Under the pieces are notes generated by a model. That model ran no database searches. It saw only the letters and a list, made by a program, of their open reading frames with translations, and was not told where the DNA came from. From NCBI RefSeq assembly GCF_013466785.1, contig NZ_CP059163.1, forward strand, positions 3,100,001 through 3,164,000: a stretch of DNA of 64,000 bases. Direction: 5' to 3'. Below are positions 8,321 through 16,534 of the stretch, one piece after another (position 1 is the first letter of the stretch; each line of letters starts with the position of its first letter). The position numbers and the translations under genes were made by a program. Source of the DNA: Nocardioides marinisabuli. Its GTDB lineage: Bacteria; Actinomycetota; Actinomycetes; Propionibacteriales; Nocardioidaceae.

Positions 8321-9316
8321 GTGACGCTCACGCCGGCCGGGTCGGGTGCGCTGCGCCCCGTCGTCATCGGGGTCGACGTCGGGGGCACCAAGGTGATGGC
8401 CGCCGAGGTCGCCATCGACGGCACCGTCACCCGGGTGGCGCGCCGCGCCACCCCCGGACGACGCGTCGACGTCGCGCTGCTCGAGGACGCCCTGAGCGAG
8501 GCCGTGCTCGAGGTCGCCGACGGACGCCGGGTCGCCGGTGTCGGCCTGGCCGCGGCCGGGTTCGTCGACGCCGCGGGGGAGCGGGTCGCCTTCGCCCCGC
8601 ACCTGCCCTGGCGCGGCCACCAGGTCCGGGCCCGGCTCACCGACCGGTGGGGCGTGCCGGTCTTCCTCGACAACGACGCCAACTGCGCCGCGCGGGCCGA
8701 GTCGGCGCACGGCTCGGCGCTGGGCGCGGCCGACGCGCTCGTGCTGACCCTCGGCACCGGCATCGGTGGTGCCCTCGTGGTCGGCGGCGCGCTGCACCGC
8801 GGCCGCAACGGGATGGCCGGCGAGTTCGGGCACACCAGGGTCGTGCCCGATGGGCGCGACTGCGAGTGTGGCGGGCACGGCTGCTGGGAGCAGTACTGCA
8901 GCGGCAACGCCCTGGTGCGCGCCGCCCGCGCCGCGATGGCAGCCGACGGCCCGTTGGCCTCGGCCTGCGCCGGCGACCCGGCCGCGGTCACCGGGCCGAT
9001 GGTCACCGACGCCGCGCACGCGGGCGACCCGGCCGCGCTGGCGGCGTACGCCGAGATCGGGGAGTGGCTCGGCATCGTGCCGCCAACCTCGTCGCCTGCT
9101 TCGACCCCAGCGTGGTGGTGGTCGGCGGCGGGGTGTCGGCCGCGGGCGACCTGCTGCTCGAGCCCGCCCGCGGCCCTGGGCCGCTCGCTGGTGGGGGCGC
9201 CGCACCGCGTGGTCCCACCGCTGCTGCGGGCCCGCTACGGCCCCGAGGCCGGTGTGGTCGGCGCCGCCGACCTGGTGCGCGAGGGCCTGGGCCGCCACGC
9301 GCGACCGCGCGCCTGA
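8321..9316 (+). CDS. Second ROK-family sugar kinase, with internal frame disturbance
   Basis: Protein of 331 aa, similar to the preceding glucokinase: GVDVGGTK, DNDANCAARAE, GTGIGGA and zinc motif CECGGHGC. Between about 9079 and 9173 the conserved sequence (ANLVACFDPSVVVVGGG, then SAAGDLLLEP) is read in another frame, and the original frame resumes at LGRSLVGAP. A 1-base loss near 9079 and a 2-base loss in a CG run near 9172 would explain it. The open frame is intact only because the two shifts compensate. GTG start chosen upstream of ALRPVVIGVDVGG. Confidence 0.8.
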   Translation: MTLTPAGSGALRPVVIGVDVGGTKVMAAEVAIDGTVTRVARRATPGRRVDVALLEDALSEAVLEVADGRRVAGVGLAAAGFVDAAGERVAFAPHLPWRGHQVRARLTDRWGVPVFLDNDANCAARAESAHGSALGAADALVLTLGTGIGGALVVGGALHRGRNGMAGEFGHTRVVPDGRDCECGGHGCWEQYCSGNALVRAARAAMAADGPLASACAGDPAAVTGPMVTDAAHAGDPAALAAYAEIGEWLGIVPPTSSPASTPAWWWSAAGCRPRATCCSSPPAALGRSLVGAPHRVVPPLLRARYGPEAGVVGAADLVREGLGRHARPRA

Positions 9317-9358
9317 GCCCGGCGTACGGCGCCGCGGGCGCGCCGCCCGGCGCCCCGG

Positions 9359-9838
9359 TCAGATGCGGGAGCCGTCGTCCCAGGGGTCGCGGGGCTCGTG
9401 GGGCATCTGGCGCACCAGGTAGACGAACCCACCCACGAACCAGGCCACCATCAGCCAGCCCACCCAGCGCGGCAGGTCGATGCCGACCAGCAGCGAGACC
9501 AGCAGCACCACGGGCGCGCCGAAGACGCCGATCCAGGCGATCCCGCGGTCGGGCGCGGGCACCGGGAGCGGGCCGGGGTCGGGCGGCACGAAGCGGTCCT
9601 CGTCGTCGACCGGCGGGGTCGGCTCCGGGGTCGGCTCCGGGGTGGGCTCGGCGGCGGCGCCCGGCTCGGGTCGCGCGGGGCGGACCAGGTCCTCGTCGGG
9701 GCCCTCGGCACCCTCAGGGCTCTCGGGGCGTGCGCGCTCGTCGTGGCCGGGAGCGGGCTCGCCGTCGTCGAGATCGGCGCGCTCGCCGAAGTTCTCGACG
9801 ATGGCGCGCCAGGCCTCGTCGTCGTCCTCGCGGTGCAC
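9359..9838 (-). CDS. Conserved actinobacterial membrane protein
   Basis: Protein of 159 aa: an acidic N-terminus (HREDDDEAWRAIVENFG), a disordered Pro/Glu segment with repeated EPTP, then two hydrophobic helices (about residues 105-122 and 128-147) and a short DPWDDGSRI end. No catalytic motif is seen; function unknown. The GTG at 9838 is supported by a -10 box TACGCT exactly 6 nt upstream, the leaderless pattern used elsewhere in this window. Confidence 0.78.
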   Translation of the reverse strand: MHREDDDEAWRAIVENFGERADLDDGEPAPGHDERARPESPEGAEGPDEDLVRPARPEPGAAAEPTPEPTPEPTPPVDDEDRFVPPDPGPLPVPAPDRGIAWIGVFGAPVVLLVSLLVGIDLPRWVGWLMVAWFVGGFVYLVRQMPHEPRDPWDDGSRI

Positions 9839-9844
9839 ACTGCG

Positions 9845-9850
9845 AGCGTA
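9845..9850 (-). promoter_or_regulatory. -10 box of a leaderless promoter (membrane protein gene)
   Basis: TACGCT on the minus strand, 6 nt before the GTG at 9838, so transcription would begin at or next to the start codon. Confidence 0.55.
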
Positions 9851-9861
9851 GGTGGTGGCCC

Positions 9862-10656
9862 TCAGTCCGAGGTCACCCGGGCGACGAAGGCGGCCGACTC
9901 CTCGATGAGCAGCGGCAGGTCGTTGTCGAGGGTCGCCACGTGGTAGCTCTCCTCGAGCCGCAGCACGCTCACGTCGCGCGAGGAGACCCGCGAGGTGATC
10001 AGGGGCTCGGAGGACTCGTCGACCACGTGGTCGACGCTCGAGCGGGCGTAGAGCAGGGGAGCGGTGACCTGGGGCAGGTCGGCGACCAGGCCGGGCCACG
10101 CCTGCATCATCGAGTGCACCGCCTTGAGCGGGGTGCGGGTGTAGCCGTGCTCGGAGACGCCGGGCTTCTTGATGTCGTCGGCGATGCCGGGGAACGAGGC
10201 CACCACGTGCTTGAGCACCGGCAGCAGCTTGACGTCGAGGCGCTTGCTGGAGACCGCGGGGTTGACCACGACCACCCCGGCCACCTCGGTCGCCGAGGCG
10301 GTGTCGGCGGCCAGGCGCAGCACCAGCGCGCCCCCCATCGACAGCCCGGCCAGCACGACCCGGTCGCAGCGCTCGACGAGCCGGCGGTGCGCCTCGCGCA
10401 GCTCGGCGTACCAGTCGTCCCAGCGGTAGGTGTTGAGGTCCTGCCAGGTGGTGCCGTGCCCGGGCAGGCGCGGCACCTCGACGGCGTACCCCTTCTCGGC
10501 CAGGGCCTCGGCCCACGGGCGCATCGAGGCCGGCTGGCCGGTGAAGCCGTGGCTGAGCAGCACGCCGACCCGGCGCCCGCCGGTCAGGTCGGGCCGCGGG
10601 TCGGTGGCGAACGGGGAGGCCAGCGGGTGCACGGGCGGTGCCGACGCATCAGTCAT
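9862..10656 (-). CDS. Alpha/beta hydrolase (carboxylesterase / monoacylglycerol lipase-like)
   Basis: Protein of 264 aa with the Est30/monoglyceride lipase layout: LLSHGFTG oxyanion loop, nucleophile elbow GLSMGG, acid residue in SSVDHVVD, and catalytic His in ESYHVATLD, followed by the IEESAAFV helix. It should hydrolyse short esters or monoacylglycerols in the cytosol. The ATG at 10656 is preferred over one at 10668; neither has a good ribosome site. It faces away from plsC. Confidence 0.88.
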   Translation of the reverse strand: MTDASAPPVHPLASPFATDPRPDLTGGRRVGVLLSHGFTGQPASMRPWAEALAEKGYAVEVPRLPGHGTTWQDLNTYRWDDWYAELREAHRRLVERCDRVVLAGLSMGGALVLRLAADTASATEVAGVVVVNPAVSSKRLDVKLLPVLKHVVASFPGIADDIKKPGVSEHGYTRTPLKAVHSMMQAWPGLVADLPQVTAPLLYARSSVDHVVDESSEPLITSRVSSRDVSVLRLEESYHVATLDNDLPLLIEESAAFVARVTSD

Positions 10657-10672
10657 GCGCGAGATCATGCCC

Positions 10673-10678
10673 TAGGCT
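10673..10678 (+). promoter_or_regulatory. -10 box upstream of plsC
   Basis: TAGGCT about 60 bp before the plsC start, giving a leader that carries a GGGAGG ribosome site. No clear -35. Confidence 0.4.
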
Positions 10679-10739
10679 GAGCGCGCGCCGCAGGAGGCTC
10701 CTGCGGCGGTCGTCGGTTCGCGGTCGGGAGGCTGTCTCG

Positions 10740-11465
10740 GTGTTCTACTGGTTCCTGAAGTGGGTGGCTCTCGGCCCGCTCCTGCGCATCGTCTTCCGCC
10801 CCCAGGTCGAGGGCTGCGAGCACGTGCCCGACGAGGGCCCGGCGATCCTGGCCAGCAACCACCTCTCCTACGCCGACTGGCTGTTCATGCCGCTCACGCT
10901 CTCGCGTCGGGTGACCTTCGTGGCCAAGGCCGAGTACTTCACCGGCACCGGGCTCAAGGGCTGGCTGCAGAAGACCTTCTTCTCCGGCTCGGGCCAGGTG
11001 CCCATCGACCGGGCCGGCGCCGACGCCGCGGCCGGTGCGCTGCTGTCGGCCAAGCGGGTGCTGGGCGAGGGCGGCCTCTTCGGCATCTACCCCGAGGGCA
11101 CCCGCTCCCACGACGGCAGGCTCTACCGCGGCAAGACCGGCGTCGCGCGGCTCGCGCTCGAGACCGGTGTGCCGGTCGTGCCGGTCGCCGTCGTCGGCAC
11201 CGACGTGGTGGCCCCGCCGGGCAAGAAGTTCGGCACCTTCACCCGCCCCGTGGTCCGCTTCGGCAAGCCGCTGGACTTCTCGCGCTACGAGGGTCTCGAG
11301 AACGACCGCTACATCCTGCGCTCGATCACCGACGAGATCATGTACGAGATCATGCGCCTCTCCGGCCAGGAGTACGTCGACATGTACGCGACCCGGGCCA
11401 AGGAGGAGTCGAAGAAGGCGGACGCCGCCGCCGCCAAGGCAACCGAGCAGAAGAAGGCGTCCTGA
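10740..11465 (+). CDS. plsC: 1-acylglycerol-3-phosphate O-acyltransferase (PlsC family)
   Basis: Transfers an acyl chain to lysophosphatidate (or a related acceptor) at the membrane. The 241-aa protein has the acyltransferase motif H-X4-D as NHLSYADW (His41, Asp46), and EGTRS at 119-123. The C-terminus is a Lys/Ala/Glu tail. The GTG start is set by GGGAGG 8 nt upstream. The position matches Rv2182c in the mycobacterial gene order. The acceptor lipid is inferred, as the family includes mycolate- and mannoside-linked members. Confidence 0.9.
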   Translation: MFYWFLKWVALGPLLRIVFRPQVEGCEHVPDEGPAILASNHLSYADWLFMPLTLSRRVTFVAKAEYFTGTGLKGWLQKTFFSGSGQVPIDRAGADAAAGALLSAKRVLGEGGLFGIYPEGTRSHDGRLYRGKTGVARLALETGVPVVPVAVVGTDVVAPPGKKFGTFTRPVVRFGKPLDFSRYEGLENDRYILRSITDEIMYEIMRLSGQEYVDMYATRAKEESKKADAAAAKATEQKKAS

Positions 11466-11515
11466 CCCGCCTCGCCGAGGCTTTCCGGGGGGCCACCGAC
11501 CCCGCCGCCGTCGCC

Positions 11516-12652
11516 GTGGAGGACCGCCTCCTCCAGGCGCTGGCCTGGCTGCGCTGGGTGGTGCTGGCCAACGCGGTGGTGCTCAACGTCTACCGCTACG
11601 ACAACTTCGAGCGGCCGCTGCTGGGCATGGGCGTGGTCGCGGTGCTGGTGCTGTGGACGCTGCTGGCCGGGCACTGGTACGCCGACCACGCCCGCCGCGG
11701 CTGGCCGCTGCTGGTCGCCGACCTGGCGGTCGCGGTCGCGGCCATGGTGGCCACCCCGCTGGTCAAGGGCGCCGACTTCAACGCCTCGGTGCCCGGCTTC
11801 TGGGTGATGGCGGCGCTGCTGGCCTGGGCCGCGCACCTGCGCTGGCAGGGCGGGCTGGTCGCGGCGGTGGTGCTGGCCGGCACCGACCTGGCCGTGCGCC
11901 AGGACGTCAGCCAGTCGGTCTACGGCAACGTCTTCCTGCTGCTCATCGGCGGCCCGATCGTGGGCTACCTGGCCGCCTCGCTGCAGCAGATGGCCACCGA
12001 GCGCGACCGCGCCGAGCGAGCGGCCGCGGCCGCCGCCGAGCGCACCCGCCTGGCCCGCGCGGTCCACGACGGGGTGCTGCAGGTGCTGGCGCGCTGGTGC
12101 AGCGCCGCGGCCACGAGCTCGGCGAGCAGGGCGAGGAGCTGGCCCGGCTGGCGGCGAGCAGGAGAGCGTGCTGCGCGGGCTGATCCGCACCCAGGACGCG
12201 GTGGGCCGGTCCCCGGCGCCGTCCCCGGTGCGCCGGGGGCAGCGGGTGCGGCGCGCGTGGTCGACCTGGCCGCCGAGCTGACGCTGCTGGGCGCCGTCCG
12301 GGCGTCGAGGTCGTGGTGCCGGCCGGACCGGTGCGCCTCGAGTCCGCCGCTGCACCGAGCTGGCCGCGGCGGTCGCTGCCTGCCTCGACAACGTGCAGCG
12401 GCACGTGCCGCCGGGTGACGACGGCGCGCCGCCCCGGGCGTGGTCCTGCTCGAGGACCTGCCCGACCGGGTCGAGGTGTCGGTGCGCGACGAGGGCCCGG
12501 GCATCCCCGAGGGCCGCCTCGAGCAGGCCGAGGCCGAGGGCCGGATGGGCGTCAGCGGCTCGGTGCGCGGGCGCCTGCACGACCTCGGCGGCAGCGCCAC
12601 GCTGACCACCGGCTCCTTCGGCACCGAGTGGGAGCTGGTGGTGCCGCGATGA
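11516..12652 (+). pseudogene. MacS-like sensor histidine kinase, broken by about six small indels
   Basis: The first 190 residues are intact and carry five or six membrane helices, then a dimerisation region with LARAVHDGVLQVLA, the H-box of NarL-type kinases. After about 12090 the reading frame changes repeatedly (near 12090, 12154, 12200-12255, 12298, 12350 and 12438), yet every segment stays recognisable: LVQRRGHELGEQGEEL, AAELTLLGA, LDNVQRHVPPGDDG and EDLPDRVEVSVRDEGPGIPE. This suggests sequence error more than decay. The gene precedes the regulator at 13207, its likely partner. Start uncertain; GTG 11516 puts the first helix at the usual distance. Confidence 0.78.
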
Positions 12653-13185
12653 CCATCCACGACTCGCACCCCTTCGCCGACCCCGACCCCGACCCCGTAC
12701 GCCGGCTGCGCGGGCGGCTCGGCGGCGCCGTCACCCTGTGGGCCGCGGGCGAAGGAGCGCTGCGCGACGGGCTCACGGTCACCTCGCTGATGCTGGCCCA
12801 CGGCGAGCGGCCCAGCCTGCTGGCGCTGCTCGACCCCGACGCCGACCTGACCGGCACCCTGCTGGACACCGGGCGCGCGGCGGTCTCGCTGCTGGCCTGG
12901 GAGCACCGCTACCTCGCCGACGCCTTCGCCGGCACCGCACCCGCGCCGGGCGGGCCCTTCCGGCTGACCGACTTCGAGCAGACCGACTGGGGCCCGCGGC
13001 CGGTCTCGGCACCCACCTGGGCCGGTGTCGAGGTGGAGGACCAGCGCCAGGTCGGCTGGTCGCTGGAGGTGACCTGCCGGCTGGCGCACGTCGTGGTCGG
13101 CGAGGACGACGGGCCCGGTGGGGCGCTGGGCCACCGCCGGGGGCGCTACCTGCGCCTCGGTGTGCCCGACGACACGACGACCTGA
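12649..13185 (+). CDS. Flavin reductase-like domain protein
   Basis: Protein of 178 aa with the FMN-binding split-barrel pattern of flavin reductases (DGLTVTSLMLAHGERPSLLAL, then a GRAAVSLLAWEH segment). It may reduce free FMN or bind flavin as part of another enzyme. The ATG overlaps the stop of the kinase gene (ATGA), placing it between the kinase and the response regulator, as in Streptomyces. Family-level call; the substrate is not known. Confidence 0.75.
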   Translation: MTIHDSHPFADPDPDPVRRLRGRLGGAVTLWAAGEGALRDGLTVTSLMLAHGERPSLLALLDPDADLTGTLLDTGRAAVSLLAWEHRYLADAFAGTAPAPGGPFRLTDFEQTDWGPRPVSAPTWAGVEVEDQRQVGWSLEVTCRLAHVVVGEDDGPGGALGHRRGRYLRLGVPDDTTT

Positions 13186-13193
13186 GCGCGGCA

Positions 13194-13199
13194 TAGGGT
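13194..13199 (+). promoter_or_regulatory. -10 box of a leaderless promoter (response regulator)
   Basis: TAGGGT with a 7-nt spacer to the ATG at 13207 and no ribosome site between. Confidence 0.6.
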
Positions 13200-13206
13200 C
13201 GGCGCC

Positions 13207-13887
13207 ATGAGCGCCGTCACACCTCCCGCCACCGCCGCGCTGCGCGTGATGGTGGTCGACGACCACCCGATGTGGCGCGACGCGGTGGAGCGCGACCTCG
13301 CCGCGGCCGGGCACCACGTCGTGGCGGTCGCCGCCACGGGCGACGAGGCGTTGGCACGGTTCCCGGCCGCCCGGCCCCAGGTGGTCGTCCTCGACCTGCA
13401 GATCCCCGGGCCCAGCGGCGTCGAGGTCACCGCCGGGGTGCTGGCGGTCGACCCGTCGGCGCGGGTGCTGATCCTCTCGGCCTCCGGCGAGCAGGCCGAC
13501 GTGCTGGCCGCGGTCAAGGCGGGCGCCACCGGCTACCTGGTCAAGTCGGCCTCGAAGGCCGAGCTGCTCGCCGCTGTCGCGGCGGTCGCCGTCGGCGACC
13601 CCGTCTTCACCCCGGGCCTGGCCGGGCTGGTGCTGGGGGAGTACCGCCGGCTCTCCGACACCCCCGACGACGACCCGGGCGCCGGGCACCCCGAGCTCAC
13701 CGAGCGCGAGACCGAGGTCCTGCGGATGGTCGCCAAGGGCTGGTCCTACAAGCAGATCGCCGAGCGCCTGGTGCTCTCGCACCGCACGGTGCAGAACCAC
13801 GTGCAGAACACGCTGCGCAAGCTGCAGATGCACAACCGCGTCGAGCTGACCCGGTGGGCGATCGAGCGCGGCCTCGACGATGAGTGA
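13207..13887 (+). CDS. LuxR/NarL-family response regulator (MacR-like)
   Basis: Protein of 226 aa. The receiver domain has the acidic pair at Asp18/Asp19, phospho-acceptor Asp63 in VLDLQIPG and Lys113 in LVKSAS. A NarL-type helix-turn-helix follows at about 160-215 (LTERETEVLRMVAKG, HRTVQNHVQNTLRKL). Adjacent to the MacS-like kinase, so a cognate pair is likely. It has its own leaderless promoter as well as possible read-through from the kinase. Confidence 0.93.
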   Translation: MSAVTPPATAALRVMVVDDHPMWRDAVERDLAAAGHHVVAVAATGDEALARFPAARPQVVVLDLQIPGPSGVEVTAGVLAVDPSARVLILSASGEQADVLAAVKAGATGYLVKSASKAELLAAVAAVAVGDPVFTPGLAGLVLGEYRRLSDTPDDDPGAGHPELTERETEVLRMVAKGWSYKQIAERLVLSHRTVQNHVQNTLRKLQMHNRVELTRWAIERGLDDE

Positions 13888-14785
13888 GGAGGCCGACGCG
13901 CCGTCGCTCCTCGACCTGGCCGAGGACCTCTACGGGCTGCCGCTGGGCGAGTTCACCGCCTCGCGCGACGCCCTGGTCAAGCAGCACCGCGGCAGCGCCC
14001 TGGCCCGCGACCTCAAGGCCCTGCGCAAGCCGACCACCGCCGCGTGGGTCGTCGACCTGCTGGTGCGCCACGAGACCGAGCAGGTCGAGCAGGTGCTCTC
14101 GGTCGGGGCCGCGCTGCGCGAGGCCCAGGCCTCGATGTCGGCCGACGAGCTGCGCACGCTGACCAAGCAGCGCCGCCAGCTCACCGCCGCCGTCACCACC
14201 ACCGCCCGCGGACTGGCCCGCGAGCACGGGCTGCGCGTCACCGAGGCCGTCGCCGAGCAGGTGCAGGCCACCCTGACCGCGGCCATGGTCGACGCCGACT
14301 GCGCCCGCGCCGTGCGCAGCGGGCTGCTCGTGGCGCCGCTCGAGACCACCGGCGTCGACGACGTCGACGTGGCCGCGGCGCTGGCGCTGCCGCAGGCGCT
14401 CGGCTTCGAGGCCCGCGCCGCCGCCCCCGCCGAGGCGCCCCCGCGGCCCGAGCTGCACGTCGTACCCGACCCGGAGGCGCAGGAGCGCGCCCGGGCCGAG
14501 GCCGAGGAGGCGCTCGAGGCGGCCGACGAGGAGCTGGCCCGGGCTCGCGAGGCCCGCGAGGAGGCCGGCGCGCGGGTCGAGGAGCTCGAGGCCCGCGGCC
14601 TGCAGGTGCAGTCGGAGATCGACGAGCTGCGCCGGCGCCTGGCCGAGCTGGAATCGACCAGCGAGGACGTCGACGACGAGCTGGGGGAGGCCGAGGACGA
14701 GCGTGACGAGGCCCAGGCCGCCCTCGAGGAGGCCGAGGCCGAGCGCGACCGCGCCGCCCGGGCCCTCACCCAGGCCTCCCGCTGA
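13880..14785 (+). CDS. Coiled-coil protein of unknown function
   Basis: Protein of 301 aa. Residues 1-165 are helical (LLDLAEDLYGLPLGEFTASRDALVKQ, then KALRKPTTAAWVVDLL), followed by a Pro/Ala linker and a long Glu/Ala/Arg coiled coil at about 195-300. No enzyme motif is seen. It overlaps the response regulator by 8 bp and is probably cotranscribed with it. Its stop codon TGA is the first part of the type A repeat array. Similar proteins are expected only in close relatives. Confidence 0.78.
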   Translation: MSEEADAPSLLDLAEDLYGLPLGEFTASRDALVKQHRGSALARDLKALRKPTTAAWVVDLLVRHETEQVEQVLSVGAALREAQASMSADELRTLTKQRRQLTAAVTTTARGLAREHGLRVTEAVAEQVQATLTAAMVDADCARAVRSGLLVAPLETTGVDDVDVAAALALPQALGFEARAAAPAEAPPRPELHVVPDPEAQERARAEAEEALEAADEELARAREAREEAGARVEELEARGLQVQSEIDELRRRLAELESTSEDVDDELGEAEDERDEAQAALEEAEAERDRAARALTQASR

Positions 14786-15034
14786 CCCGGCGCAAATCTC
14801 ACGCTGACCCGGCGCAAACCTCCCACCGACCCGGCGCGAATCTCGCGCTGACCCGGCGCAAACTTCCCACCGACCCGGCGCGGACCCGCCCGGGTTCTGC
14901 TTCGGGCGGGCGCGACCGGGTCAAGCGGAGGAGCCAGCCGGGTCGACGAGAGATTCGGGCCGGGTGAGTGGAAGATCTGCGCCGGGTCAGCGCGAGATAT
15001 GCGCCGGGTCAGCGCGAGATATGCGCCGGGTCAG
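14781..15034. repeat. Type A repeat array: five direct 22-bp units plus inverted units
   Basis: Five head-to-tail 22-bp units run from 14781 to 14890 with core GACCCGGCGCAAATCTC, each slightly varied. After about 55 bp, inverted units follow at 14946-14968 (weak), 14969-14990, 14991-15012 and 15013-15034, the last two identical. Left and right halves can pair into long hairpins. The array lies between two convergent genes, touching the stop at 14783 and ending 12 bp from the glpK stop, so bidirectional termination is plausible. The same unit occurs five times at 62260. Confidence 0.85.
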
Positions 15035-15046
15035 GGTGGGGCCTGG

Positions 15047-16534
15047 TCACAGGAGGGCCCAGCCCTTGGAGCGCTCGACCGCCTCGCGCCAGCGGGCGTG
15101 CTCGGCGTCGGCGCGCTCGCGGTCGCCGCGGGGGGAGAAGCTGCGGTCGAGCTGCCAGGTCTCGCGCAGGTCGTCGGTGGAGCTCCAGACACCGGTGCCC
15201 AGGCCCGCGAGGAAGGCGGCGCCGAGCGCGGTGGTCTCCGACAGCCGGGGGCGCTGCACCTCGAGGCCGAGCTGGTCGGCCTGGACCTGGCAGAGCAGGT
15301 CGTTGGCGCAGGCCCCGCCGTCGACGCGCAGGGAGGTGCGGGCCGGAACGGTGCCGTGCATCGTCTCGAGCACGTCGCGCACCTCGAAGGCGATCGCCTC
15401 GAGGGTGGCGCGCACGATGTGGGCGCGGGTGGTGCCGCGGGTCAGGCCGTGGATGGTGCCGCGGGCGTGCGGGTCCCAGTCGGGGGCGCCCAGGCCGGTC
15501 AGGGCCGGCACGAACACAACCCCCTCGGAGCTGTCGACGGTCGCCGCGATCGCCTCGGTCTCGGCGGCCGAGCCGATGATCTGCAGGCCGTCGCGCAGCC
15601 ACTGCACCGCAGCTCCCGTGACGAAGACGGCGCCCTCGAGCGCGAAGGTGTCGGTGCCGTCGGGGGAGCGCCACGCGGCGGTGGTGAGCAGGCCGGCGTC
15701 GGAGCGCACCAGCTCGCCGCCGGTGTTGGTGAGGATGAACGAGCCGGTGCCGTAGGTGCACTTGGCGTCGCCGACGTCGAAGCAGGTCTGGCCGAAGAGC
15801 GCCGCCTGCTGGTCGCCGGCGATGCCGGCCACCGGGAGCGAGAGGCCCAGGAACGAGCGCGGGTCGGTGGTCGCGACCTCGCCCCAGCTGGGCACGATCT
15901 CGGGCAGCGCGTCCACCGGCACCCCGAAGAGCGCGCACAGCTCGGCCGACCAGTCGCCGGTGGTGAGGTCATAGAGCAGCGTGCGGCTGGCGTTGGAGAC
16001 GTCGGTGACGTGCTCGAGGCCGCGGGTCATCCGCGCGACCAGGTAGGAGTCGACGGTGCCGACGGCGTACCGGCCCTCCTCGACCAGCGCCCAGGTGCGC
16101 GGCTCGTGCTCGGCCAGCCAGGCCAGCTTGGTGCCGGAGAAGTAGGGGTCCAGCCGCAGCCCGGTCAGCTCGGCGACCCGCGGCTCGTGGCCCTGCTCGC
16201 GCAGCCGCACGCAGATCTCGGCCGTACGCCGGTCCTGCCAGACGATGGCGCGCCGCGGGGAGCCCAGGGTCTCGCGGTCCCACAGCAGCACCGTCTCGCG
16301 CTGGTTGGTGATCCCGATCGAGGTCAGCTCGGCGGCGTCGACCTGGCCCAGCACCGCGCGCACCGACTCCAGGGTCGCCTGCCAGATCTCCTCCGGCGCG
16401 TGCTCGACCCACCCGGGGTGCGGGAAGTGCTGGGCGAACTCCTGGTAGCCGCGGGCCCGGACCTGGCCCGAGGCGTCGACGACGACCGCGGTGACGCCGG
16501 TGGTGCCGGCGTCGATCGCCAGGACACAGCTCAC
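15047..16534 (-). CDS. glpK: Glycerol kinase
   Basis: ATP-dependent phosphorylation of glycerol to glycerol-3-phosphate. The 495-aa FGGY-family protein begins with AIDAGTTGVTAVV and shows ITNQRETVLLWDR, WQDRRT, the FGGY region YGTGSFILTNTG, and GLTRGTTRAHIVRATLEAIAF. GTG start overlaps the stop of the upstream DUF1028 gene (GTGA), so the two form an operon. No glpF or glpD is nearby. Confidence 0.95.
   Translation of the reverse strand: MSCVLAIDAGTTGVTAVVVDASGQVRARGYQEFAQHFPHPGWVEHAPEEIWQATLESVRAVLGQVDAAELTSIGITNQRETVLLWDRETLGSPRRAIVWQDRRTAEICVRLREQGHEPRVAELTGLRLDPYFSGTKLAWLAEHEPRTWALVEEGRYAVGTVDSYLVARMTRGLEHVTDVSNASRTLLYDLTTGDWSAELCALFGVPVDALPEIVPSWGEVATTDPRSFLGLSLPVAGIAGDQQAALFGQTCFDVGDAKCTYGTGSFILTNTGGELVRSDAGLLTTAAWRSPDGTDTFALEGAVFVTGAAVQWLRDGLQIIGSAAETEAIAATVDSSEGVVFVPALTGLGAPDWDPHARGTIHGLTRGTTRAHIVRATLEAIAFEVRDVLETMHGTVPARTSLRVDGGACANDLLCQVQADQLGLEVQRPRLSETTALGAAFLAGLGTGVWSSTDDLRETWQLDRSFSPRGDRERADAEHARWREAVERSKGWALL

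Noticed and set aside
14781..15034. Possible CRISPR array from regularly repeated 22-bp units (also 62260)
   Set aside because: Units are directly adjacent with no spacers, and no cas genes are present.
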